A stretch of DNA of 64,000 nt from contig JAJEDN010000026.1 of assembly GCA_022821495.1 (NCBI GenBank), positions 1 through 64,000 on the forward strand, in the 5' to 3' direction. The notes under the pieces are model-generated. The model ran no database searches, was not told the DNA's origin, and saw nothing but the letters and a program-made list of their open reading frames with translations. Positions 1 through 8,244 of this stretch are shown here, piece after piece. Position 1 is the stretch's first letter; each line of letters opens with the position of its first letter. A program made the position numbers and the translations under genes. Source of the DNA: Candidatus Poribacteria bacterium. GTDB lineage: Bacteria; Poribacteria; WGA-4E; WGA-3G.

Positions 1-153
1 CGTCCGAATAAGGCAGGGATGCTGATTAAGAAAGGCTTAGCAACGCCCTATTGGTCTAATGGTATATTTTGTATCAGACTCAACTATGATACAACGGCAT
101 ATAAGCAAGATATTGTTGTCGGTGTTGACCCCGGCAGCAAATTTGAAATTTAA
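1..153 (+). pseudogene. Truncated IscB/IsrB-like RRXRR-RuvC fragment
   Basis: The open frame enters from outside the window and stops with TAA at 151-153. The 50 visible residues resemble the N-terminus of RRXRR-domain proteins of the IscB/IsrB type: an R-P-N-K-A start, a leucine/lysine stretch ending K-K-G-L-A-T-P-Y-W, a F-C-I-R-L-N strand, then V-G-V-D-P-G-S-K, which matches the RuvC-I motif that normally begins the nuclease. The frame ends six residues after the RuvC-I aspartate, so the bridge helix, HNH and remaining RuvC motifs are absent, and the LamG gene starts only 20 bases later. I infer a deletion relic of an IS200/IS605-associated gene. The N-terminal boundary cannot be seen. Confidence 0.6.
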
Positions 154-173
154 ATATAAGAGGCTAAAATAAC

Positions 174-962
174 ATGTCAAAAAAAATGTCAATACGGATT
201 CTGCTTGTCATGTGGTTTTTTGCATCAGTTTCCTTAACACATGCGCAACTCCCACTCGACGGTGTAGTGAGTTACTGGTCATTTGATGAAGGGACTGTTG
301 CGGGTGGCAAGGTTGAGGATGTTTTAGGCGACAACGATGGAGAGCTTAAAGACGGCCCGAAATCCGTTGCTGGTAAAGTCGGCAAAGCCCTTGAATTCAG
401 CGGTGCGAATTCGGTCCATATTCCCGGCACCGCTTCGTTAGAATTCGCTGGTGAAAAAGAGATGAGCGTTGCGGTTTGGGTAAACGCTGACAGTGATAGC
501 CCAGTGCAAGGCGTCGTCGCTGGGTGCTGTGGTACAATCGTAGCACAACGTGATGTCAACGGTTGGGCATTGCGATTTGATGGTAGAAATGCGGGTCAAG
601 AGATGGAATTTATTGTCCAACCGGGTTGGCAAGGAGACGGCGGTTTCGGCGTGCCTGCGTTCGATAAAGGGAAATGGCACCATATTGTTGGGGTCGTTGC
701 TGACAAAGAGATGCTCCTTTACGTCGATGGTAAGTTGGAGGCAGAGCAAAATTACAATGGTCCGATGTCAACGGGTGGCTCAGAAACCGAGATTGGACAC
801 GCAGGCGATGGCGGTTTTATTGGCATCATTGACGAAGTTATGATCTACAATAAAGCCTTGTCCGCAGGTGAAGTTAAGCAGATTTTTGAAGCAGAAGGGC
901 TTCCCGTCGAACCGCAAGGCAAACTCGCAACCCGTTGGGGGCAGATCAAAGCATCGTTCTAA
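174..962 (+). CDS. Secreted LamG-domain protein with C-terminal TRWG motif
   Basis: The 262-residue product has a signal peptide ending near T-H-A-Q (residues 1-25) and one concanavalin A-like/LamG domain (about 30-240). Typical features are V-S-Y-W-S-F-D-E-G near the start, W-H-H-I-V-G-V in the middle and the I-D-E-V-M-I-Y-N-K-A-L-S strand near the end. LamG domains usually bind carbohydrate or protein ligands outside the cell; no enzyme domain is present. The last residues contain L-A-T-R-W-G-Q-I-K, a version of a C-terminal motif shared with four other secreted proteins in this window. The start has an AAGAGG-like ribosome site about 12 bases upstream, and a GC hairpin terminator follows the stop. 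The ligand is unknown. Confidence 0.85.
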   Translation: MSKKMSIRILLVMWFFASVSLTHAQLPLDGVVSYWSFDEGTVAGGKVEDVLGDNDGELKDGPKSVAGKVGKALEFSGANSVHIPGTASLEFAGEKEMSVAVWVNADSDSPVQGVVAGCCGTIVAQRDVNGWALRFDGRNAGQEMEFIVQPGWQGDGGFGVPAFDKGKWHHIVGVVADKEMLLYVDGKLEAEQNYNGPMSTGGSETEIGHAGDGGFIGIIDEVMIYNKALSAGEVKQIFEAEGLPVEPQGKLATRWGQIKASF

Positions 963-982
963 AGTAACATCTTCCTATAACA

Positions 983-1012
983 GGGCGGAATGTTCACATA
1001 TCCGCCCCTTTC
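983..1012 (+). terminator. Rho-independent terminator after LamG gene
   Basis: GGGCGGA (983-989) pairs with TCCGCCC (1001-1007) across an 11-base loop and is followed by CTTTCC. It lies 21 bases past the LamG stop. The T tract is short, so strength is uncertain. Confidence 0.6.
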
Positions 1013-1063
1013 CGGGCTATAAATCCTACTGTTCTTCGCGTTCTATTCACCATTTAAATTTTC

Positions 1064-1092
1064 TTGACCTCAATTTTTCCTTGTGTCATAAT
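1064..1092 (+). promoter_or_regulatory. Sigma-70-type promoter for the Gfo/Idh gene
   Basis: TTGACC (1064-1069) and CATAAT (1087-1092) are separated by 17 bases, close to the consensus housekeeping promoter. Transcription would start near 1100, giving a leader of about 90 bases before the ATG at 1190. No operator was recognised. Confidence 0.55.
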
Positions 1093-1189
1093 AACCCCAT
1101 AAATTTGAGATTGATGTTCAATAGTCGTTAATACCCCAAGTTTTTTCCTACCGCTTAGACTTCATCTTGAGAGAGGACCCTTTATATTT

Positions 1190-2251
1190 ATGGAACCCGT
1201 AAAAGTAGGTGTAATTGGATGTGGCGTAATCGGAAGCAGACATCTTAGTATCGCATCGGAGGCATCACACATTGCGTTGGTTGCCGCTGCAGACCTGATT
1301 GAAGCAAATAGAACTAACGCTGCACAACGTTTCAACCCACCGAAAATGTATAGTAACGACCTCGATCTGCTCGATGACGATGAAATCGAAGCAGTTGTCC
1401 TCGCGTTTCCGACGCAATATCGGACCGAGGTAGCCTTACGCGCATTCGAGAGAGGCAAGCACGTCTTAATAGAAAAACCGATTGCGATGAACGCTGCTGA
1501 GGTCGAACAACTCATCGCTGCGCGTGGCAACTTAATTTCAGGATGTTGTTCTTCACGGAACCGTTTCAGCGCAGCTGCGCGACTTGCAACACAACTTATT
1601 ACGACTGGCGGTTTGGGTGAACTCCGTAGTATATATTGCCGCGCGATTAGGGGTGCCGGAAAAGAACCCGATACACCGCGCCCGGCTTGGCGATTGACGA
1701 AGGCACTCAACGGTGGTGGCATTCTCGTTAATTGGGGATGTTACGACCTCGACTATCTGCTCGGTATTACAGGTTGGCAGCTCAAACCACAGACCGTATT
1801 TGCACAGACATGGACGGTGCCAGAAGTGTTCCAATCGCATATTGCCCCTGGTTCCGATGCCGAAACACACTATACTGCGCTCATCCGATGTGAAGGTGGT
1901 ATCGTGCTCAGCGTTGAACGCGGTGAGTTCATGACGATGCACACGCACGAGGGTTGGGAAATTATCGGTACAGAAGGCTCTCTCAAGTTAACGATGGGTG
2001 ATGGTAAACCAGAAAATGTTACTTATAATCGTACAACGACAGAAGACGGCGTTGCGTCAACATCTCTCTCAGAATTAGGAGACGCACCGGAATCAGAACA
2101 CAGCAACCCGTTGGCTGATTTTGCTGCCGGTATACGCGAGCATCGGCAGCCTTTGACGAGTTTGGAAAACGCGCTTGTTGTACAGAAAATAACGGATGCT
2201 ATTTACGCCTCTGCGGAAACAGGAAACGCTGTGGAGGTAGAAAACGGATAA
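1190..2251 (+). CDS. Gfo/Idh/MocA-family oxidoreductase
   Basis: The 353-residue protein is a predicted NAD(P)-dependent dehydrogenase acting on a sugar, inositol or related polyol. Residues 7-18 form the Rossmann G-C-G-V-I-G nucleotide-binding turn, and E-K-P-I-A at 95-99 is the family's lysine-containing catalytic motif. The C-terminal half is the alpha/beta substrate domain, including a G-T-E-G-S strand and a late H-S-N-P-L-A-D-F-A helix. Length is normal for the family. It is a single-gene unit with its own promoter, and it ends at a bidirectional terminator facing the SGNH hydrolase. Substrate cannot be deduced, but nearby sugar isomerase and SGNH genes suggest carbohydrate catabolism. 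Confidence 0.9.
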   Translation: MEPVKVGVIGCGVIGSRHLSIASEASHIALVAAADLIEANRTNAAQRFNPPKMYSNDLDLLDDDEIEAVVLAFPTQYRTEVALRAFERGKHVLIEKPIAMNAAEVEQLIAARGNLISGCCSSRNRFSAAARLATQLITTGGLGELRSIYCRAIRGAGKEPDTPRPAWRLTKALNGGGILVNWGCYDLDYLLGITGWQLKPQTVFAQTWTVPEVFQSHIAPGSDAETHYTALIRCEGGIVLSVERGEFMTMHTHEGWEIIGTEGSLKLTMGDGKPENVTYNRTTTEDGVASTSLSELGDAPESEHSNPLADFAAGIREHRQPLTSLENALVVQKITDAIYASAETGNAVEVENG

Positions 2252-2283
2252 AAAGATGAAATTTTGTGAAAATCGTCCAGTTT

Positions 2284-2312
2284 GTAGGGGTAGGTCTTGG
2301 ACCTACCCCTTA
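2284..2312. terminator. Bidirectional terminator between convergent genes
   Basis: GGGGTAGGTC (2287-2296) pairs perfectly with GACCTACCCC (2300-2309) across a three-base loop. It sits between the converging Gfo/Idh and SGNH genes. It is also repeat-like in composition, so it may be a dispersed palindrome used as a terminator. Confidence 0.6.
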
Positions 2313-2318
2313 AGTTAT

Positions 2319-3305
2319 TTATACGAAAAATTTTTCGGCGACCACAGTTGTAAAATTCTTACCCATGACTCGGTAGCCTTCCGCATCGGGATGTAGGTCA
2401 TCCGGGAGCAAATGGACAAAGTCAGCACCAAAAACGCTTAACCCGTCAACGTAATGGACATTCTGATCGCCGTGTGTTTGAAGGGCTTCGGCAGCGGCTT
2501 GTACCTCTTCACGCATCCTTTTGAGATGAAATCCTACAGTGTTCGGATTTTCCTCTCTCGGTGGACAGCAGATAGGCGACATCAGCACGATGGGTATATC
2601 TGGATGCTTCTCTCGGACAATTTGGACGGCTCCGATGATCGCCGGACGGAACGCTCGTGGTCCCAAACTGGATGCGCCTTGGATGTTGATACCGAGACAC
2701 ATTGAGATATAATCCGCTGGCGTGTCCCGGATCATCCGTGCGATCATGGCATCGAGATGGCACTGTCCACCGTAGCCGAGACAGGTTAGATTCAGTCCGT
2801 GTGTACGTGCGACGACCGCTGGCCATGTTTGTGTCGGCGATGCCGCAGCCCGACACTGCGTAATAGAGCTACCGTAGGTAATCCATCGGGGGCGTGTGTC
2901 ATCAAAGGGTTGCAGTGTCGCTCCGTCATCTATCTCCAAGCTGCGGAGTTGAAACTGTCCGTATTGTGGCAACCACAACTCAATTAACTTCTCACTATCG
3001 GACAAGCCTTTAAAAGCGAAACTATCCTTCTGTTTCAGGTCAGTTGCCTCTATTAATTCCCCATCACTACAAAGATCAAGCATTCCGCATTCGTTCTGTG
3101 GGACAATATTACCTGAAACCTGTGTCGTATTGCTCCGAAAACTGATGCGAACACCGGCAGGCATAGCGGAACGTTCAAGTAACGGTTCCGGAAACAAAAT
3201 ATGCGCTGAGTGTGGTGTGCGCCACGGCATCACCCAATCTTCAGTTTTCTGCAAGGAAACAGCCCCTTGCCAAGTCAATTGTGGTGCATCTGGTTTCAAT
3301 TGCAT
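2319..3305 (-). CDS. SGNH/GDSL-family hydrolase
   Basis: The 328-residue protein has an N-terminal beta-sandwich-like region (about 1-135) and a C-terminal SGNH esterase domain. The nucleophile serine lies in Y-G-S-S-I-T (S146), the block III asparagine in L-G-I-N-I (about 207), and the catalytic Asp/His pair in D-D-L-H-P-D (D302, H305). Such enzymes remove acyl groups from carbohydrates or lipids. I see no signal peptide, so action is probably cytoplasmic unless exported otherwise. The start has a GAAGGAG site seven bases upstream. Only 26 bases separate it from the upstream sugar isomerase-like gene, suggesting co-transcription. Confidence 0.85.
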   Translation of the reverse strand: MQLKPDAPQLTWQGAVSLQKTEDWVMPWRTPHSAHILFPEPLLERSAMPAGVRISFRSNTTQVSGNIVPQNECGMLDLCSDGELIEATDLKQKDSFAFKGLSDSEKLIELWLPQYGQFQLRSLEIDDGATLQPFDDTRPRWITYGSSITQCRAAASPTQTWPAVVARTHGLNLTCLGYGGQCHLDAMIARMIRDTPADYISMCLGINIQGASSLGPRAFRPAIIGAVQIVREKHPDIPIVLMSPICCPPREENPNTVGFHLKRMREEVQAAAEALQTHGDQNVHYVDGLSVFGADFVHLLPDDLHPDAEGYRVMGKNFTTVVAEKFFV

Positions 3306-3331
3306 TGCATTTCTCCTTCACCTATAGAGGT

Positions 3332-4144
3332 CTACATAGCGTCAATGACGGCGCGTAATTGTCTTATACCCGCTAACATATCCTCCGGTTGTCCCCAATG
3401 TTCAATGCTCGCTGCACCCGTAAACCCATCATCAACAAGCGTTTCCAATAACTGCTCATAGCACAAGTCTGTGTCTCCGATCGGATTGAGATTTTTTTCT
3501 GGATTCGGTTTCACATGCACATGCCGTATAAGCCCTTTAATATGAGCATATCCATCTGGCAACGGATTTTCGCCGCAGTGTAATCCGTTATTGACATCCC
3601 AGCAAGAGGTGAGTGCCGGACTATTTCCGAGTGCATCAATGACAGCACGTGTTTCTTCGCAAGTGCCAGCGAGACATGCGCTTTCGTTTTCAAAGCAGAG
3701 CGTAACATCTGCGCTCTCTGCAATCGGAACAACCAGCGAAAGTTTCTCAACGATACGTTCCATATAGTCGTTAATATTCGGACGCGGTGCGTTTTTAATA
3801 CGGCGATTCGGATTCCAAAACGTGAACCCGCGGATGACCTGTGTATCGAAAGCGTGTGCGAGTGTGACCATCCGGTCAAAGTGCTTTCGGTGTTGATCAT
3901 ACTCCTGCGGATCATCAATTGCGCACTTGCCAAACGGTGATCCGACACTGGCGCAGCGAACATTATAGGCACTCAACACATCTTGAACGCGTTGAACATC
4001 GTCATCGTCAATTTCGGTTACGTGTTTTCCCCACACGCCACCACGTATTTCAACAGTATTCGCACCGGCTTCGACACCGAGTTTGATAGCTTCCTCAAAA
4101 TCGGATTTAGAAACCTCGTCAGCAAAAAAACAGACATCAATCAT
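3332..4144 (-). CDS. Sugar phosphate isomerase/epimerase-like TIM barrel
   Basis: The 270-residue product matches the xylose isomerase-like AP endonuclease 2 superfamily. Likely metal ligands appear in V-E-I-R-G-G, L-C-F-E-N-E, C-W-D-V-N-N and A-S-I-E-H-W-G, the positions where this fold carries Glu, Asp and His residues. These proteins isomerise or epimerise sugars, keto acids or inositol derivatives; the substrate here is unknown. It lies just upstream of the SGNH hydrolase on the same strand. A GGGGG/CCCCC hairpin lies in its leader, between it and the selenoredoxin. Confidence 0.85.
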   Translation of the reverse strand: MIDVCFFADEVSKSDFEEAIKLGVEAGANTVEIRGGVWGKHVTEIDDDDVQRVQDVLSAYNVRCASVGSPFGKCAIDDPQEYDQHRKHFDRMVTLAHAFDTQVIRGFTFWNPNRRIKNAPRPNINDYMERIVEKLSLVVPIAESADVTLCFENESACLAGTCEETRAVIDALGNSPALTSCWDVNNGLHCGENPLPDGYAHIKGLIRHVHVKPNPEKNLNPIGDTDLCYEQLLETLVDDGFTGAASIEHWGQPEDMLAGIRQLRAVIDAM

Positions 4145-4160
4145 TTTTAACCCCCTAAAT

Positions 4161-4176
4161 CCCCCTTATCAGGGGG
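4161..4176 (-). repeat. CCCCCT/AGGGGG hairpin in leader
   Basis: CCCCCT (4161-4166) pairs with AGGGGG (4171-4176) with a four-base loop. It lies between the selenoredoxin stop and the isomerase start. It lacks a T tract, so it is more likely a dispersed palindrome or processing site than a terminator. Confidence 0.4.
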
Positions 4177-4200
4177 ACTTTCAAAACCGTTGTGTAGGTT

Positions 4201-4854
4201 TTACAATTTCTTCAATTCAGTCACAATCTGATCGGAACTGACGCGAGTGTCAAATTTGGCATCAAGGAATTTCCATGCAATGCGCCCATCCTGATCAATA
4301 ATATAGGTTGCGGGACGTGCGATACGCATGTTACTTGTGTCAATAACATTATAGGCATCAATCGCGGCTCTATTTTCATCCGAGAGCAAAAGATAAGTTA
4401 TCTCGAGATTTTGCTTTGTTAAACCTATAAGTGCCTGTGAATCAGCACTAATCGCAATTATTTTCGCATCTTCGGCACTAATGTCTTCATAACCTGTTTG
4501 CAACTCACCAAGTTGCGCTTGGCAGAAACCTCACGTGCCGAACCGATAAAAGACGATGACCAACTTTTGTCCGCTATAATCTGCGAGACTATGGATATTT
4601 CCATCTGCATCCGGCAACGAGAACTCCGGTGCCCTTGTCCCAATAGCGAGTCCTTCCCCCAATGGAAATTGCTTGCCTGTCTCCTCTGGAGACATTATAT
4701 CTTGTAAAGTCTGTCCCGCGTTATCACATGCTGAATACAAGAGAATAACAGCAGCAAATAGGATTGAAAGGTTCATTAAACTAAAAGCACGCGAAAACGC
4801 GGCTTTCCGTTTCGGGTTTAAGAGATAATTTGTTATCAATTTCTTGAATTCCAT
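4201..4854 (-). CDS. Selenocysteine-containing AhpC/TSA-like redoxin lipoprotein
   Basis: Read through an in-frame TGA at 4531-4533, this is one 217-residue protein. An apparent signal anchor ends in L-L-Y-S-A-C (C43), a lipobox. Residues about 70-215 are a thioredoxin-fold AhpC/TSA domain with A-P-E-F-S-L-P-D-A-D-G, then F-Y-R-F-G-T-U-G-F-C (U108, C111) and Q-A-Q-L-G-E-L. The UGA falls at the first position of a CxxC-like redox site, and sequence similarity continues smoothly on both sides. A six-base-pair hairpin 14 bases downstream of the UGA fits a bacterial SECIS. It would reduce peroxides or disulfides at a membrane. It starts three bases after the PhyH stop, so both are likely one transcript. 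A nonsense mutation is the alternative. Confidence 0.8.
4500..4530 (-). promoter_or_regulatory. Candidate bacterial SECIS, redoxin gene
   Basis: Immediately downstream of the UGA in the mRNA, after 14 bases, GCAACT pairs with AGTTGC (genomic 4500-4516) around the loop TGGTG. Bacterial SECIS elements are small hairpins starting roughly 10-20 bases after the UGA with G residues in the apical loop, bound by SelB. An alternative CCAAG/CTTGG hairpin overlaps it. Confidence 0.5.
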
Positions 4855-4857
4855 AGG

Positions 4858-5715
4858 TTAGTAATCCTCAGCAGGTGGGAATGGCTTCGGTTTCTGAGGG
4901 TTTTCAATTTCCATCTCGACATTTTCCGGTGGGAATTGTGTGCAGACCGCACCGTTTTTCATCACCCATCGGAAGTTGTGCCAGAAACGTCTACTGGTCT
5001 TGACGATTTCTGGATTTGTATAGACGCCTGCGACAGCAATACGACTCCGCTCAGTTTTGTTGGGTGGACTATAGTGCCAAAGACTGCTGTGCCAGATGAC
5101 GACATCTCCGGTCCCCAACTCAATATGATGTACACCGTGCTTTTCGATCATCTCCTGGACAGTTTCTCGTGGTAGTTCACCGTGTATACTATCGGGATAC
5201 AAGACGTGTTCAATGATGTCGGTTTTGTGGCTACCGGGGATAAACTGCATGCATCCATTTTCCCGTGTTGCCGGCTCAAGCGGTGTCCAGAAGTTGAAAG
5301 GCTCCGTCTCACCATCACGCCAGAGTCCGTTGTCTTGGTGCCACGGGGTTGCACTGCCGGTGCGTGCGGGTTTAAGGAAGCAGCTATTGAACTTCATAAT
5401 AATGTCATCACCGAGGAAATAGCGTGCGATATTAAGTATTTCAGGACCGGCATGGATATTGTGCCATATCAGTGGCGACTGAACGCAGAAATTGCTGAGT
5501 TTGCGATAACGTGCGATACGTCCTTGTGGCGAATCATCCATCGGATCCATCGGATCAATATCAGCGACTTGTCCCGGATCAGGTAGCATGATGTGATTAC
5601 GAATCACGCCGCGAAGTTCTGCAGCCAAGTCTTGTGAGATAATGTTACGAAGGATAAAGTAACCTTCGGTCTCATATTGTGCTTTTTGTTCAAGCGTCGG
5701 TTTCCAGTCATGCAT
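4858..5715 (-). CDS. Phytanoyl-CoA dioxygenase (PhyH) family protein
   Basis: The 285-residue protein is a predicted non-haem Fe(II)/2-oxoglutarate oxygenase. The double-stranded beta helix carries W-H-Q-D (H126, D128) as the first two iron ligands, a distal histidine in S-L-W-H-Y-S (H214), and a downstream arginine in T-E-R-S-R-I (about 225) that would bind 2-oxoglutarate. Length is typical. Substrate is unknown; such genes are often numerous in marine and sponge-associated bacteria. The downstream selenoredoxin begins after only three bases, implying translational coupling. Confidence 0.9.
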   Translation of the reverse strand: MHDWKPTLEQKAQYETEGYFILRNIISQDLAAELRGVIRNHIMLPDPGQVADIDPMDPMDDSPQGRIARYRKLSNFCVQSPLIWHNIHAGPEILNIARYFLGDDIIMKFNSCFLKPARTGSATPWHQDNGLWRDGETEPFNFWTPLEPATRENGCMQFIPGSHKTDIIEHVLYPDSIHGELPRETVQEMIEKHGVHHIELGTGDVVIWHSSLWHYSPPNKTERSRIAVAGVYTNPEIVKTSRRFWHNFRWVMKNGAVCTQFPPENVEMEIENPQKPKPFPPAEDY

Positions 5716-5782
5716 AAGCGTGTTCTTTCATTTAAGGTGTCCTACAAATAACGCAGCAAAATTGTGTAGCGTCAGTGTCGCT

Positions 5783-6532
5783 TTATCTATCGTTCGCCTT
5801 GAGTCGTCCCCAAGTTGTTGTGAGCAAGCCGTTCGGTGAAACAGGCAGGACAGCCTCTACACCCTGCATCAATTCAGCGATCTCAGCCTCTGTAATGCCA
5901 CGATCAAAGAAGATGACTTCGTCCAATCTACCGATGAACTTTTCGCCGCCGAAGGTGCCAAAAAGTAGTTCGCCTGCTTGATCTATATCACCGTCCTGTT
6001 TAGTGGTGGCTTCGAGGGTGCCATCCACATAAAGCTGCATCTCGCTGCCGTTGTAAAGTCCGACAATGTGATACCATTTTTCGGGTTCAACGACGGTCTT
6101 TCCCCATACACCACCGGTAAACCCGTCCCCTGACCAGATGCCGAAAACATAAGCGCCCGGCACTCTTTCGCCTCCGGATTGAACCTCCAACAAATAAGAA
6201 CCGTTTCGTCGAATAGCAGTATCAGAAGCACCTTTATTCATGTAGACCCAGGTCGCAATACTCATCTGATCTTTGAAATTGAGACTATCCGAGGCTTCAA
6301 CGGTCACAACATGGGGTGGTTCAAATTCTAATGCGCCGCCGAATTTACCTTCCGCCCATTTCGCGCCGCTGATCGTGCCATCGTTCCCACTGCCTGATGT
6401 ATCCGCAGCGGTGCCGCCTTTACCTTCATCAAAAAGCCAGATGCCAACGGCATCATCCAATAACTCGGCAGAAAGCGGAGACATTACTATACACAAACTT
6501 CCAATGATAGTGATCCAAAACATCAATTTCAT
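5783..6532 (-). CDS. Secreted LamG-domain protein with C-terminal TTWG motif
   Basis: The 249-residue protein has a signal peptide ending near S-P-L-S-A (about residue 22) and a single LamG domain with G-I-W-L-F-D-E-G-K-G at the start, W-Y-H-I-V-G-L-Y in the middle and R-L-D-E-V-I-F-F-D-R near the end. After a short linker P-V-S-P-N-G it ends in L-L-T-T-T-W-G-R-L-K plus four residues, the same C-terminal motif as other secreted proteins here. The ribosome site AAAGGAGG precedes the ATG. It is similar in layout to the proteins at 174 and 15532. Probable ligand-binding or surface role; no catalytic motif is seen. Confidence 0.85.
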   Translation of the reverse strand: MKLMFWITIIGSLCIVMSPLSAELLDDAVGIWLFDEGKGGTAADTSGSGNDGTISGAKWAEGKFGGALEFEPPHVVTVEASDSLNFKDQMSIATWVYMNKGASDTAIRRNGSYLLEVQSGGERVPGAYVFGIWSGDGFTGGVWGKTVVEPEKWYHIVGLYNGSEMQLYVDGTLEATTKQDGDIDQAGELLFGTFGGEKFIGRLDEVIFFDRGITEAEIAELMQGVEAVLPVSPNGLLTTTWGRLKANDR

Positions 6533-6877
6533 GTGCCTTCCTCCTTTGATGATATATGAGTTTAGCAGAAACGGAAAAATGTGTCAAGGTCTCGCGCATC
6601 GCAAGAATCGGGGGTACGAACCCCTCCTACAAGACTGATGCCAATTGTATGCCCTGACTGGAAACGCAGGGTCATTCAATTTTCAAATTGTCTGAATCGC
6701 GGAAGACACGGAGGACGCGGAGGACGCGGATTTTTCGTGTTTAGATACGCCAAAATCATAAGGTAATTTAACTGTTTTCCAGAGAATTGAATGGCTCTGA
6801 CTGGAAACGTCTTTTTGATTGAATTATTTGGGTGAGTGTGATAAATTAAAAACAAACATTATGCTGTGAATTGACTG
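6533..6877. other. Intergenic region without a recognised gene
   Basis: This spacer separates divergent genes. It holds a GGGGT/ACCCC hairpin near 6608-6624 and a short purine-rich run with repeated GGACGC units around 6700-6730. Two similar CTGACTGGAAACG strings occur near 6655 and 6795. I see no convincing gene or RNA. Confidence 0.4.
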
Positions 6878-7618
6878 ATGCTGACGCGAGAAATGATAGC
6901 CGATGTACCATCGGATCCGGGAGTCTACTTTTTTCGTGGAGCCACGGGGACGATTCTCTACATCGGCAAGGCAAAATGCTTACGGAAACGGGTGCGTTCT
7001 TATCTCCATAATATCAAAGGACGCCCAAGTAAGATCAAACGGCTTATCCGTTGGACAACAGATGTCCGGTATCAGATTTGTCGTTCCGAGCAGGAAGCAC
7101 TCTTCCTCGAATCGCGGCTGATCCAAGAATATCAACCCTCCTATAACACCGCGATGAAATATGGACGGACATCTTGGTATATTCGGATAGACGTTGGAGA
7201 GGCTTTTCCGCGCCTTGATCGCGTGTCTGAAACGCAACCAGACGGTGCGAGATACTTCGGACCGTTGTCAAGTCGGCGATGGACGGATGAAGCGATTGAT
7301 GTTTTACAGCGGATTTTCCCGGTCCGCACGTGTGAAGGAGAAATCACACCGATTCCGGGGTTTCGCGCCTGTTTTCAGTACGACCTGAAACGCTGCGATG
7401 CCCCTTGCGCAGCATTGATTACGAGCGAACGTTATGGAGAGATGATTACAGATATCGTCAATTTGCTCGATGGTGCTTATGAAAAAGTGCAGATGAGCCT
7501 GGTTTCCAAACGGGATAAAGCGTCGGAAGTGCTGGAATTTGAGAAGGCTGCTGCGTTTCAAAAGCAGTTACAACGCATCCAAAAAGTCTTTACATTTTTA
7601 GATGTGCATCGGCGATAA
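6878..7618 (+). CDS. Cho-like GIY-YIG nuclease (UvrC N-terminal half)
   Basis: The 246-residue product matches only the N-terminal half of UvrC. Residues 1-95 form the GIY-YIG 3'-incision nuclease, with G-V-Y-F-F-R and L-Y-I-G-K-A and the R-S-E-Q-E-A-L-F-L-E helix. A cysteine cluster follows (C-F-Q-Y-D, K-R-C-D-A-P-C), then a UVR-like helix with E-F-E-K-A-A-A-F. The C-terminal RNase H-like nuclease and HhH domains of UvrC are absent, as in E. coli Cho, so it could make 3' incisions for UvrAB-dependent repair. No clear ribosome site precedes the ATG. Confidence 0.8.
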   Translation: MLTREMIADVPSDPGVYFFRGATGTILYIGKAKCLRKRVRSYLHNIKGRPSKIKRLIRWTTDVRYQICRSEQEALFLESRLIQEYQPSYNTAMKYGRTSWYIRIDVGEAFPRLDRVSETQPDGARYFGPLSSRRWTDEAIDVLQRIFPVRTCEGEITPIPGFRACFQYDLKRCDAPCAALITSERYGEMITDIVNLLDGAYEKVQMSLVSKRDKASEVLEFEKAAAFQKQLQRIQKVFTFLDVHRR

Positions 7619-8244
7619 ATCTATCGAAACGGAGGACAGCAGGGCACCCATTTCTAAAGGATGCACAATCACGGGGACTGTTGAACAGACAAGATATCGG
7701 TGGCAAATTTTCGCACATTTAGGGAATAATTTTGATTTTGTAAAAATATATTGCCAAAAAGATTAATTCCGTGTTACAATAATTAAAATTGATTACGATA
7801 GGAGCAGTTCCTAAATAGTTTTTCCCTATGTTTTTGTTTTTATTTTTACGTAAAACGGTAAATGTAGACATTTTGTGCGGTTTAATTCCGTGCTACCGTA
7901 TCCAGTAGTATTGTGCAAAAACTAAGCACATCCGACAAAAATCACGTCGATTCTACTGAGATGGGTTCAGACACGAGTGAGACGAACCCAGACACTGTGA
8001 GGACACTCGGAAGTGATAAAGCGTCAGTCTTTCGGGCTGGCTTTGTGAGTTCCACCATACCACGCGTTTCCTTGTGGGATGCGGTTCGTGTGTAATTTCT
8101 GGCTATCGTGGTCAGAAAACACTGATTATGCACAGGATAAGGACACGACGGTGTTCGTAACAGGGGGTTAGGACCCCTCTAAAGAACTATCGATTTTCAC
8201 AAAGATACACGGAAAAACGTAGTTTTTTAGGAACAGGTTAACTT
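7619..8244. other. Long intergenic region with several hairpins
   Basis: No gene is convincing here. Several good stems cluster upstream of the selenoprotein genes: TGTGC/GCACA (7912-7930), TGGGTTC/GAACCCA (7962-7990), a ten-pair bulged stem (8018-8044), and AGGGG/CCCCT (about 8162-8178). This could be a structured leader or small RNA. I could not match it to a riboswitch, tmRNA, SRP RNA, RNase P RNA or tRNA-Sec. Confidence 0.35.

Noticed and set aside
6690..6740. GGACGC repeats considered as a CRISPR or microsatellite of interest
   Set aside because: Only two or three short units are present, with no spacers.
7913..8095. A 60-codon frame in the long spacer before the selenoproteins
   Set aside because: It has no ribosome site or recognisable domain and overlaps several hairpins.
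7619..8244. tRNA-Sec, SRP RNA, RNase P RNA or a known riboswitch
   Set aside because: No T-loop consensus, conserved cores or family signatures could be matched.
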